Shown: in pieces, positions 44,500 to 52,460 of the stretch
Layout of the letters: every line of letters begins with the position of its first letter
Numbering within the stretch: the first letter of the stretch is position 1
Assembly (NCBI GenBank): GCA_007859835.1
Contig: SJPJ01000001.1
Location: forward strand, 737,440 to 801,439
Length of the DNA: 64,000 bases
Direction of reading: 5' to 3'
Source of the DNA: Novipirellula herctigrandis
GTDB lineage: Bacteria; Planctomycetota; Planctomycetia; Pirellulales; Pirellulaceae
Position numbers and translations under genes: made by a program
Notes under the pieces: generated by a model
Told to the model about the DNA's origin: nothing
The model's database searches: none
What the model saw: only the letters and a program-made list of their open reading frames with translations

Positions 44500-46158
44500 C
44501 TACCTGGGAATCGAGGAAATGGGGTTGGCTGTCTGGCTAGACAACACGTTAATCCAACGCTCCATCATTTCCTTGACAAAATCCGTTTTGCAAACACGTG
44601 GCGAATTGTCATTGGATTTTCCAGCCGAAACAGCTTTGAATGCACACTTGTTCCCTATCACCACAGCCCCCCTCGAAACGGCAGCCCCCAAACTCAATTC
44701 TCCGTCAACCAACCGCCGCAGCGTCGCGGCGGACAACGTACATCGTGCTCCTTGGCGAATATCGAATCCAACGTTCACCCACGCATCGTCGTCCCCACGC
44801 GAGCCAAATTGGACGGCATAGTCGCCGCCACCATCCCCGAGAACGCGCAAGTTCAAATCGGCGACCGAGTCGGTTTCAATGGTGGTGATTCGGTTCGACT
44901 TGTTCGCGGCCGGTTTTGCAAATCCATGATCTTGCAACAAATCACCTGCCAAAAACTTGGGTGTGGTGATCGGTGGTTTGGGCCACCCGAAATTGCTCTT
45001 GAGTGCAAACCGGCATAGACGCCTAATACTGTCGGCATCGATTGGCGGCGGAGCCAAATAAGGTAATGCGGCGTTTAGATTTGATCGATCAAAAACGGGA
45101 TCGCTACGCCAATAGGCCTGGTAAATCTCCATCTGCTCTCGAAAAGCCGATTGAAGCCCTTCAAGACTTAGCGTCGGCAAGGATGAATTCTTGTTTTGAC
45201 GCCCTGGCGAGGCAGCCGCCTTTTCAATTTCCTTTACTAGAATTTCCATCGCGTGCTCGGCAAATGTTTCGTGCATCACGTTCGCCAACGTTTGGCAGTT
45301 GGTTCGATACTCAGCCGTCAAATGATAAGTTTGATTGTGCAGCGAACGGTCACAGACAATGCTGCTGATCACTTCGCTAACCCAATCGACCGAAACAAAA
45401 TTCTTCTCTTCACTCCCCGACAAGTCCAAGGTTTTCACAAGCGTGCTTTCTGACACCTCCATCAACGGCGTTTGGTACAGCAAGCTTGCGGCGATCTTCA
45501 GCGGTGCGTACAGTCCGTGAAACGTGCTTGTGTAACCTGTGTGGTAATCGCCCGTGATGATCGCCGGGCGATGAACCGTCACACTTTTGAAACGATCCGA
45601 TGCTGAACGGACCATCAACTCCGATGCACACTTGCTCGCCTCGTAGTCGTTGCCAAATTGTTGCCCCTGGTCGAGTTCCGTTTCTCGTATGATGCCGGTA
45701 CGTCGACCACAAACATAAGCCGTACTGATGTGATGCAACTCGGCGATCTTCCAACGCTCGCACAATTCCAACATTCGCTCGGTGCCGTGCATATTGGTCA
45801 GCCAGGGCTCACCTTCGCGTGACTCGGCGACAAATTGCAAACTGGCCGCGTTGTGCAGCAGCGCGTCACAATTGGTTTCAATCCAGCGGTGTTGATCCGC
45901 CGACAAACCCCAACCCGGCTTGTCCAAATGGCCTTCCAACACGACCGGTCGCGGCAATGCTTGCCCACGGACACGTTGCCAGCGATGACAAATCGCATCG
46001 ATTCGCTGGGCCGCCGAAGCGATTGGCGATGGGCGCGCAACAACAGCCAATAGGACACCTCGCTGAAGCAAATCCCTGATCAAGTATTCACCCAACAGGC
46101 CCGTCGAACCGGTCAGCAGGAGGTAGCTGGAGCGGGAGCGGGAGCGGATGTCAATCAA
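44500..46158 (-). CDS. Thioester-reductase-like (NAD-binding 4) protein with C-terminal SCP2-like domain
   Basis: 552 residues from a TTG start at 46158; a nearby ATG (46165 region) is out of frame and stops after three codons. The N-terminal part is an extended SDR of the male-sterility/thioester-reductase family: cofactor motif TGSTGLLGEYL, a HISTAYVCG strand, and catalytic Tyr172/Lys176 in YEASK. Such domains release acyl chains from a carrier protein as aldehydes or alcohols (HglB/HetM, Lys2, CAR). The last 110 residues resemble an SCP2 lipid-binding domain (LRRLVDGELSLGAAVSRGAVVIGN). As first gene of the operon it is the probable reductive release enzyme. The SCP2 part could hold the hydrophobic product, which is inference. 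Confidence 0.78.
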   Translation of the reverse strand: MIDIRSRSRSSYLLLTGSTGLLGEYLIRDLLQRGVLLAVVARPSPIASAAQRIDAICHRWQRVRGQALPRPVVLEGHLDKPGWGLSADQHRWIETNCDALLHNAASLQFVAESREGEPWLTNMHGTERMLELCERWKIAELHHISTAYVCGRRTGIIRETELDQGQQFGNDYEASKCASELMVRSASDRFKSVTVHRPAIITGDYHTGYTSTFHGLYAPLKIAASLLYQTPLMEVSESTLVKTLDLSGSEEKNFVSVDWVSEVISSIVCDRSLHNQTYHLTAEYRTNCQTLANVMHETFAEHAMEILVKEIEKAAASPGRQNKNSSLPTLSLEGLQSAFREQMEIYQAYWRSDPVFDRSNLNAALPYLAPPPIDADSIRRLCRFALKSNFGWPKPPITTPKFLAGDLLQDHGFAKPAANKSNRITTIETDSVADLNLRVLGDGGGDYAVQFGSRGDDDAWVNVGFDIRQGARCTLSAATLRRLVDGELSLGAAVSRGAVVIGNKCAFKAVSAGKSNDNSPRVCKTDFVKEMMERWINVLSSQTANPISSIPR

Positions 46159-46715
46159 GAATTCATATCCTATTGTTATAAGACCATTAGCGAGAAACCA
46201 ACATTTCGCCTAACACCACCAAACCTCGGAAAGGAAGCAGGACGGCACCAGCCAATGCGGTGTCCACAAACGATCGACTGCCGCCGATTGTTTTCCCGAA
46301 GTCCATGGCGTCACGGCTGTAACGACGAAGGTCGGCACCGCAGGTCCCCTATCCAGCGCAGCCCAAACCCCCGCTCGGAAACACCATCATGATCCACATT
46401 CACGAGAAGGCTAGGCAGAAAAGCGCTAAAAATTAACAGCGGATCACATGAAGGCGTTCGAGAACATTGGCAATTCGGATATGCGATACGGGAACAGCTG
46501 CGATGATGATCAAAAACACGCAAAAAACGTGCAATATTGAACACAATCGCCACGCAAATTAGCCCATAGCGACTAGACATCGGGGCAACTCGCTTTCCGG
46601 AAACTCGCTTTGCCTGTTCCCAATGCCTCGTTTCTTGGCATACCGCTCCCACCCAATATCGCAGTCGCCATTTCTCGCTCCTGAGGTAAGAATCAGGCAA
46701 TCGGAATCACGCAAT
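46159..46715. other. Intergenic region upstream of the lipid operon
   Basis: 557 bases without a gene I can support; the 129-codon frame on the minus strand (46311-46700) has no recognisable domain and biased, Arg/Cys-rich composition. The stretch next to the reductase gene is A/T-rich and must contain the operon promoter; on the minus strand TATAAC lies about 20 bases upstream of the TTG start, but no convincing -35 partner at normal spacing is visible. A short repeat of aactcgcttt occurs near 46588-46613. Confidence 0.4.
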
Positions 46716-48788
46716 CTAAGGAGCAACGGGCACCGCTGGTTCCACATGCTCATTTCCGCGAATGAACAAAGAACACATTTTTGAAGAGGGCAACGTAAAC
46801 CGATGCTCACCGCGCGTCTCCATCAAATGAGCGAAGTCACCAGGACTAAACGTCTGCAACTGCGAGATTTGAATATCGTCGCTATCTATCACTTCGATCA
46901 TCGGTCGATCTTTCATGTGCCGCACGACTCCGTTCATGCAGTACACGCGAACATCACTACAACGGATGATGCGACAAGTGGTGTTAGCGTCCGGATGTTC
47001 CGCACGGTTGACGGTGCCGGCTTCCACCTTAAAGAAATAGATTCGAATATGCGTGCACCCATCGAATGTTGATTGAGGGTCATGCCCCACCCGCTCAACG
47101 TTCAGAGCGTAGAACGAAAGTGGCTGCGCCGTGCCACTGATAATCATCGGACCGCCGCGTGCCATCGCGCCGTAGATTCGGCCACCACCATTTTTGGATA
47201 CCCTCATTTTCGCGGGCGCCAACATGCAAGTGCCTTTCCCGCTGTTCCACGCGATTTGGCCGCGAATCGACAAAAACGCAATCAACGGACTCGCATCCGG
47301 GTTGTCTGCGGTGACGATCATGAACGCGCCCGCGTTGCTAACACGGTTGGAACGTTCCTGAATCGCATGGTCGCCGATTGAGGTAATTCCTCCTGCAACA
47401 CCGAATAGTTGCGTATCCGTTCGAAGTTGTAGCGTGCCTGTTAATTGGTATTTCCCGGGTGGCACGAACACTTTCTTGCTTTGGACAATCGCATTTTCAA
47501 ACGCGATGCGATCATTCGTAACACCATCACCTTTGGCACCAAAGTCTTTCACATTCACGCAATCCGAATCTTCAAATGAGGGATAAGTGGCGATGTGGCG
47601 ATCACGAATCTGCTCGATGTCAGGAACGCCCGGTCCCAATGCGCAGTCAAGCATCTCACCAGAACCCTTCATGCCATTGACAAGCCGAACAGCATCAGCA
47701 AGCGACGAACTGTATCGTTTGATACGTATCCAAGGGCGTTCATTCGGAAGGGATTTTCCCGTCTTGAAAACCGCATTTGCTTTCGAGACCCAAACATCTT
47801 CCAAAAAGATATTTTCCGCTTGCCTTGTAGCGCACACGCTGCCACCGGTTTCGACTTCGACGACACAATCGACCAAACTAATTCCTGCGCCACCGGAACG
47901 CTTCGTCATGTCGATTGCTCTGTCGCTTGTCGTTTTCAAACAGCATCCCACCAACAGCGTCGGCATTTGATTGCGGTCCGCAAACCTTACCGAGGCATCA
48001 GTCTGGTTTCGGAAGTTACATGCAACCAGAAGCGGAAAACGGCTACCGCGATCAATCGTAATGCCGTACCGTCCACCAATCACTTCGATGTTGTAAGTTC
48101 CTCCGCCTTGACCACAACAGTTACTGAGTCCCGCGTACGCACCCTCTGCGTGCACCGTGACATCTTGAAGTGTTGACCCTTGTGAGCCGCTATGCCGAAT
48201 CCCGATCGCTCCGGAATGTCCACGAACATCAATGTCGATCCCTTTAAAGACATGGCTGAACGAAATATTGGGTTGCTCTTTCCCCCACATCGGTTCCATT
48301 TTGCCCGGCGCGTCGTCGCGAGTTTGCGCCCACACCCAAACTGCGAGTTTAGGGTTCTGTGGATCGTCAAAGCCTTTAGCCTTCTCAGACAACTTAAGAA
48401 TTGGTCGTTCACCCTTGGTTGAACCGAGCAATACAATCCGATTCGGTTGGTTCCAATAGTGCTGCGTTCTGCCATCGGTGGATCGAGGCTGATTGAGCTT
48501 CGTCACTTTCTGCTGACAAGAAATCGTATCCGAAATCAAATACGTTCCACTGGGAAAGTAACATGCCACGCCATGATCCCGCGCGTCATTGACGGCCCTT
48601 TGGATCGTAGTGGTTGCATCAGTGTGGCCGGTTGGGTCCGCAAAATACGGTGTTTTAGTAACATCTAGAAAGTCGTTTCGCTCAAGTTGGTCTCCTGGAC
48701 TAACTTCGCCCTGCTGCTGGGCCTGCAACGGCGCATTAAGCACGTAGATGAAACAAACAAACAGCCCAAGTCGCGCAGCGTTTTCCAT
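46716..48788 (-). CDS. Secreted tandem beta-helix protein, pectate-lyase-3 / GH55-like
   Basis: 690 residues with a signal peptide (GLFVCFIYVLNAPLQAQ). Two pectate-lyase-superfamily beta-helix modules are visible. The first begins near residue 45 (YFADPTGHTDATTTIQRAVNDA...ACYFPSGTYLI) and the second near residue 410 (VNVKDFGAKGDGVTNDRIAFENAI...VFVPPGKYQL). This doubled arrangement is the architecture of GH55 beta-1,3-glucanases and some polysaccharide lyases. No catalytic residue could be assigned with certainty, so the substrate stays open; a cell-wall or algal polysaccharide is likely. The GH3 glucosidase two genes away is on the opposite strand, so joint regulation is not implied. Confidence 0.75.
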   Translation of the reverse strand: MENAARLGLFVCFIYVLNAPLQAQQQGEVSPGDQLERNDFLDVTKTPYFADPTGHTDATTTIQRAVNDARDHGVACYFPSGTYLISDTISCQQKVTKLNQPRSTDGRTQHYWNQPNRIVLLGSTKGERPILKLSEKAKGFDDPQNPKLAVWVWAQTRDDAPGKMEPMWGKEQPNISFSHVFKGIDIDVRGHSGAIGIRHSGSQGSTLQDVTVHAEGAYAGLSNCCGQGGGTYNIEVIGGRYGITIDRGSRFPLLVACNFRNQTDASVRFADRNQMPTLLVGCCLKTTSDRAIDMTKRSGGAGISLVDCVVEVETGGSVCATRQAENIFLEDVWVSKANAVFKTGKSLPNERPWIRIKRYSSSLADAVRLVNGMKGSGEMLDCALGPGVPDIEQIRDRHIATYPSFEDSDCVNVKDFGAKGDGVTNDRIAFENAIVQSKKVFVPPGKYQLTGTLQLRTDTQLFGVAGGITSIGDHAIQERSNRVSNAGAFMIVTADNPDASPLIAFLSIRGQIAWNSGKGTCMLAPAKMRVSKNGGGRIYGAMARGGPMIISGTAQPLSFYALNVERVGHDPQSTFDGCTHIRIYFFKVEAGTVNRAEHPDANTTCRIIRCSDVRVYCMNGVVRHMKDRPMIEVIDSDDIQISQLQTFSPGDFAHLMETRGEHRFTLPSSKMCSLFIRGNEHVEPAVPVAP

Positions 48789-48870
48789 CCGTTTCCACCT
48801 TCGAGTGTTGCCTAGATTGCGAGTGTCTACACCGTACGCAACCGGAAATCCGAAAGCACATCATACGGCG

Positions 48871-49374
48871 TTATCGCTGAAAAAGCACTTCGGGTGGTAC
48901 GAGTGCTTGCTGGATTGGCTGCGAATCGGCGGCTCGGATTGGGTTGACGTGGGCGCTGCGCTGCGGCCTGCCAGCTTTTTCCCATAACTCCATCTGTTTG
49001 CCTTTTGCGTCGTCGAGATCCTTCCCGGTTTTTGCCACTTTGCTTCGCGCATCGGAGAGTATTTTTGAAATTGACCCCAAACGCGGATCCGCTCGCACCT
49101 CGCCTGATTGTGAAACGATATTGATTTGCTGTTGAGCGAGAGCAAGCTGTTGTTCCAATTCTGCAACTCGGGCGCTGGCCTGTTCGACATCCTGCAATGT
49201 TTCTTCGTCGAATTCAACGCCGGCAAAGGAACGAATTCCGGCATCGTTAAGGATGTCGCGAACCGTTTCTGGCGTCACCAATAGAGCTAACATCGCCAAA
49301 ACGATTATCAGTTCCCTGGTCGCTGCAAAGCCATCGCGAAGCGTTGCATATTTGGTTGGAGTCGAATCGGCCAT
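48871..49374 (-). CDS. Small single-pass membrane protein with coiled coil (function unknown)
   Basis: 167 residues from the ATG at 49374; the frame opens at 49443 but the added N-terminus looks unlike coding sequence, and the internal ATG precedes a sensible ADSTPTKYATLRDGF start. A hydrophobic helix (LIIVLAMLALLV) is followed by a SFAGVEFDEETLQDVEQAS segment and a long Glu/Gln/Ala heptad region (ARVAELEQQLALAQQQINIV) that predicts a coiled coil. The C-terminal half is polar. No family was recognised. Confidence 0.6.
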   Translation of the reverse strand: MADSTPTKYATLRDGFAATRELIIVLAMLALLVTPETVRDILNDAGIRSFAGVEFDEETLQDVEQASARVAELEQQLALAQQQINIVSQSGEVRADPRLGSISKILSDARSKVAKTGKDLDDAKGKQMELWEKAGRPQRSAHVNPIRAADSQPIQQALVPPEVLFQR

Positions 49375-49522
49375 CAAACGGTTCCCACAGCTCAATTTGC
49401 GAACAGATATTACCGAATAGGGTTTCGCAGAAAGGGGGAGCACGTGTCTAGCCGAAATTTTTTCCTACACGCTCGGTCCCTCGCCACAGAACGATAGAAT
49501 ACAACTGGTTTTTCCCGTCAAT

Positions 49523-49537
49523 TGAGAACATTTCTCA
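49523..49537. promoter_or_regulatory. Candidate operator: perfect inverted repeat upstream of the GH3 gene
   Basis: TGAGAA-CAT-TTCTCA, arms 49523-49528 and 49532-49537, lies about 127 bases before the GH3 ATG and about 150 bases upstream of the divergent membrane-protein gene's ATG. Size and symmetry are typical of a dimeric helix-turn-helix regulator site. It is too short and without a T-run to be a terminator. The regulator is not in the window. Confidence 0.3.
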
Positions 49538-49663
49538 TTTGCACGACGAGAAACAAAAAGCATTCCAATTTCAACAAATTTACGAGTCATTCAGGTAGAC
49601 TGAACATTTAATCATCCGAACTGACTCCTCATTTTTCCCATAACAACATCAAGAGTGCCCACT

Positions 49664-51514
49664 ATGCGAACTGCAATTCGAATATTCTCCGTGGTCTTTG
49701 CTCTGAGTTCCACAACCGCCGCGCTGGGTGAATCGCCGACGGCGGATGCGACGTCCGCCGCAAAGAAGTTGTCGGCCTATGACGAGCAAATCAAGCCGCT
49801 GCTAGCGAAGATGACGCTGCAGGAAAAGATCGGCCAGATGACTCAGCCTGATCAAGATTCACTCCAATCCGAGACGGATATCGAAACCTTCTTCGTTGGA
49901 TCGATCCTTTCCGGCGGAAATTCAGATCCTCAGGACGGCAATACACTCGAAGCGTGGACCGCGCTTTACCTTCGCTGTCAAAAACAGGCGATGAGCACAC
50001 GACTTGGCATTCCACTTCTGTACGGTGTCGACGCCGTGCATGGACACAACAATGTCATTGGAGCCGTCATCTTCCCACACAATCTTGGTTTAGGTTGTAC
50101 TGGCGATCCGGAGTTGATTAGGGAAATTTCGGAGATCACGGCCAAGGAGGTTCGTGCCACCGGTATCGAGTGGACCTTTGCTCCCTGCATCACCGTCCCA
50201 CAAGACGAGCGTTGGGGACGGACCTATGAAGGCTACTCAGAAGATCCAAAGATTGCCTCAGAGCTAGGCGAAGCAGCGGTCTTCGGCCTTCAAGGTCCAC
50301 GACTTAGCGATGATCCACAGAGGGTGCTCGGTTGTGCAAAGCATTTTCTTGGCGATGGTGGCACGCGTCCCGGAACAGGCCATGCCGATGGTTTGCTTGA
50401 CCAAGGTGATATGCAAGGTGACGAAGAAATGGTCCGACGCATGCATTTGTTTCCTTACTACGCCGCAGTCGATGCCGGCGTTGGAACCATCATGCCGTCC
50501 TACAGCAGTTGGAATGGAAAAAAGATGTCAGGGCACAAGTATTTAATGACGGATGTCCTAAAAGGGGAACTCGGTTTCGAAGGATTCCTGATTTCCGATT
50601 ACAACGCCATCGACCAAGTGACGCCCGACTACAAAGAGGCGATCGAACAGTCGATCAACGCCGGCATGGACATGGTGATGGTACCGAGCAACTATGCAAA
50701 CTTCACCAAGTTTCTCGAAGAATTGGTCAACGAAGGACGCGTTCCCATGTCGCGTATCGACGATGCGGTGACGCGAATCTTGCGAGTCAAATGTGCGATG
50801 GGTTTACTCGACGATGACTACTCGCCCGAAGCCGATCCCGCGTTACAGGAAGCGTTCGGATCCGCAGCGCATCGTGATGTCGCTCGCCGGGCCGTCCAAA
50901 AGTCGCTTGTTCTGTTAAAAGACAATGGCAAGGCGTTCCCGATTGCAAAGGGCGCAACGAAAATTTGTGTCGCAGGCAAATGTGCCGACGACATTGGCAA
51001 CCAATGCGGAGGCTGGACGATTGATTGGCAAGGCAAGTCGGGCGAAGTGACCACGGGCGGCACGACGATTGTCGAAGCAATTCGCAGCACGGCCGCAGAC
51101 GCCGCCGATGTGACTTTCTCGGAAGACGGCAAAGATGCGGCCGATGCGGATGTGGCCATCGTCGTCATTGGTGAGAAACCGTACGCCGAATTCATGGGCG
51201 ACAGCGCGGAACTTGTTCTTGATCCCGAGGACGTAGCGACGATCAAAAATGTCACAGCGTCTGGGACACCAATGGTTGTCGTGTTGGTTTCGGGACGCCC
51301 GCTGATCATCAACGATACGCTCGATGCTGCCGACGCATTTATTGCTGCATGGTTGCCGGGAACCGAAGGCCAAGGTGTGGCGGATGTTCTGTTTGGAGAT
51401 TACAAACCAACCGGAAAACTGTCGATCACATGGCCAAGTTCGGTGGATCAAATTCCGTTGAATTCCACCAAACAAGATGATTCGTGCTTGTTCCCGATTG
51501 GGTTCGGATTGTAG
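49664..51514 (+). CDS. Secreted glycoside hydrolase family 3 beta-glucosidase/exoglucanase
   Basis: 616 residues from the ATG at 49664; an in-frame GTG at 49655 would add three residues. A signal peptide ([16 protein letters not shown]) is followed by the GH3 N-terminal TIM barrel ([45 protein letters not shown]) and the alpha/beta C-terminal domain. The nucleophile is Asp312 in LISDYNAID, and Glu504 in [11 protein letters not shown] matches the acid/base of barley-type exo-beta-glucanases. It cleaves beta-glucosidic bonds from non-reducing ends, in the periplasm or outside. An inverted repeat upstream may control it. No fibronectin-type C-terminal domain is present, which fits the exoI-like subgroup. 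Confidence 0.92.
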   Translation: MRTAIRIFSVVFALSSTTAALGESPTADATSAAKKLSAYDEQIKPLLAKMTLQEKIGQMTQPDQDSLQSETDIETFFVGSILSGGNSDPQDGNTLEAWTALYLRCQKQAMSTRLGIPLLYGVDAVHGHNNVIGAVIFPHNLGLGCTGDPELIREISEITAKEVRATGIEWTFAPCITVPQDERWGRTYEGYSEDPKIASELGEAAVFGLQGPRLSDDPQRVLGCAKHFLGDGGTRPGTGHADGLLDQGDMQGDEEMVRRMHLFPYYAAVDAGVGTIMPSYSSWNGKKMSGHKYLMTDVLKGELGFEGFLISDYNAIDQVTPDYKEAIEQSINAGMDMVMVPSNYANFTKFLEELVNEGRVPMSRIDDAVTRILRVKCAMGLLDDDYSPEADPALQEAFGSAAHRDVARRAVQKSLVLLKDNGKAFPIAKGATKICVAGKCADDIGNQCGGWTIDWQGKSGEVTTGGTTIVEAIRSTAADAADVTFSEDGKDAADADVAIVVIGEKPYAEFMGDSAELVLDPEDVATIKNVTASGTPMVVVLVSGRPLIINDTLDAADAFIAAWLPGTEGQGVADVLFGDYKPTGKLSITWPSSVDQIPLNSTKQDDSCLFPIGFGL

Positions 51515-51628
51515 CGGGCGCAGAATTCACCTTGGCCGACGAATCTATCACGTAGGATTCCGTTAGCAACGTGACGATGAATTGATTCGCCCTCTGCTAG
51601 GGAGCGCGAAGGCAGCTTAGGAAATCCC

Positions 51629-52339
51629 ATGACCAAGACCGCTGTTTTTCGCGCCGTCGACATCACCAAGACCTACCAAATGGGTGAAGTCCAAGTGCGT
51701 GCGCTTCGCGGCGTGAGCTTGGAGTTGTTCGAAGGCGAGTTCGTCGTTTTGCTTGGCGCATCGGGCAGCGGGAAGTCGACTTTGTTGAACATTCTAGGCG
51801 GCCTCGATGTGCCCACATCAGGGACGGTCCATTACCTGGACAATGAATTGACCGCCAGCGACCAAGGCATGCTGACTCGCTATCGCCGCGATCATGTCGG
51901 GTTCGTGTTTCAGTTCTACAATTTGATCCCTAGTTTAACAGCACGGGAAAACGTCGAGCTAATCACCGAGATCGCCGATTCCCCAATGGACTCACTTGAT
52001 GCACTTGATCTTGTCGATCTGCGTGAGCGGGCCGACCATTTTCCGGCTCAGCTTTCGGGTGGCGAGCAACAGCGTGTGGCCATTGCTCGGGCAATTGCCA
52101 AGAATCCCGACGTCTTGCTTTGTGATGAACCGACCGGAGCACTTGATGTAAAAACCGGGATCGTCGTGTTGGAGGCGATTGCCTTGATCAACCGCAAACT
52201 TGGCACCACAACGGCTGTGATTACCCATAATGCTGAAATTGCCAAAATGGCCGATCGAGTGATCTCTTTGTCGAACGGACAAATCGCAGGAGTCGAGAAG
52301 AATACGACCAAAATCCAAGCCAACGTGTTATCGTGGTAA
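51629..52339 (+). CDS. ABC exporter ATPase, LolD/MacB family
   Basis: 236 residues with all ATPase motifs: Walker [10 protein letters not shown] (43-51), Q-loop in FVFQFYN, signature LSGGEQQR (142-149), Walker B with catalytic Glu ([11 protein letters not shown], 161-173) and the H-loop histidine in VITHNAE. The LPSLTA-like segment ([13 protein letters not shown]) and length are those of the LolD/MacB/DevA group, which power FtsX-type permeases. A Shine-Dalgarno-like AGGA lies 7 bases before the ATG. The permease and an HlyD-type adaptor follow directly, so the three form one export operon, resembling DevBCA of heterocyst-forming cyanobacteria. Confidence 0.93.
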   Translation: MTKTAVFRAVDITKTYQMGEVQVRALRGVSLELFEGEFVVLLGASGSGKSTLLNILGGLDVPTSGTVHYLDNELTASDQGMLTRYRRDHVGFVFQFYNLIPSLTARENVELITEIADSPMDSLDALDLVDLRERADHFPAQLSGGEQQRVAIARAIAKNPDVLLCDEPTGALDVKTGIVVLEAIALINRKLGTTTAVITHNAEIAKMADRVISLSNGQIAGVEKNTTKIQANVLSW

Positions 52340-52460
52340 GGGTAAGGATCGTCTAAATCAAAAATGTCGAATTTCGGTTGTCGGGCCATTTCCGATGCCG
52401 TTCACCTTACGAGCATGGACACACCCTGATGGGAAAACTCCAACGTCAGCTTGATCCCCA

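Noticed and set aside
46311-46700. 129-codon minus-strand frame between the lipid operon and the beta-helix gene
   Set aside because: No signal peptide, no conserved motif, unusual Arg/Cys/Trp composition, no ribosome site; kept only as intergenic DNA.
46716-51514. A polysaccharide utilisation locus
   Set aside because: Only two secreted carbohydrate-active genes on opposite strands; no SusC/SusD, sulfatase or regulator gene nearby.
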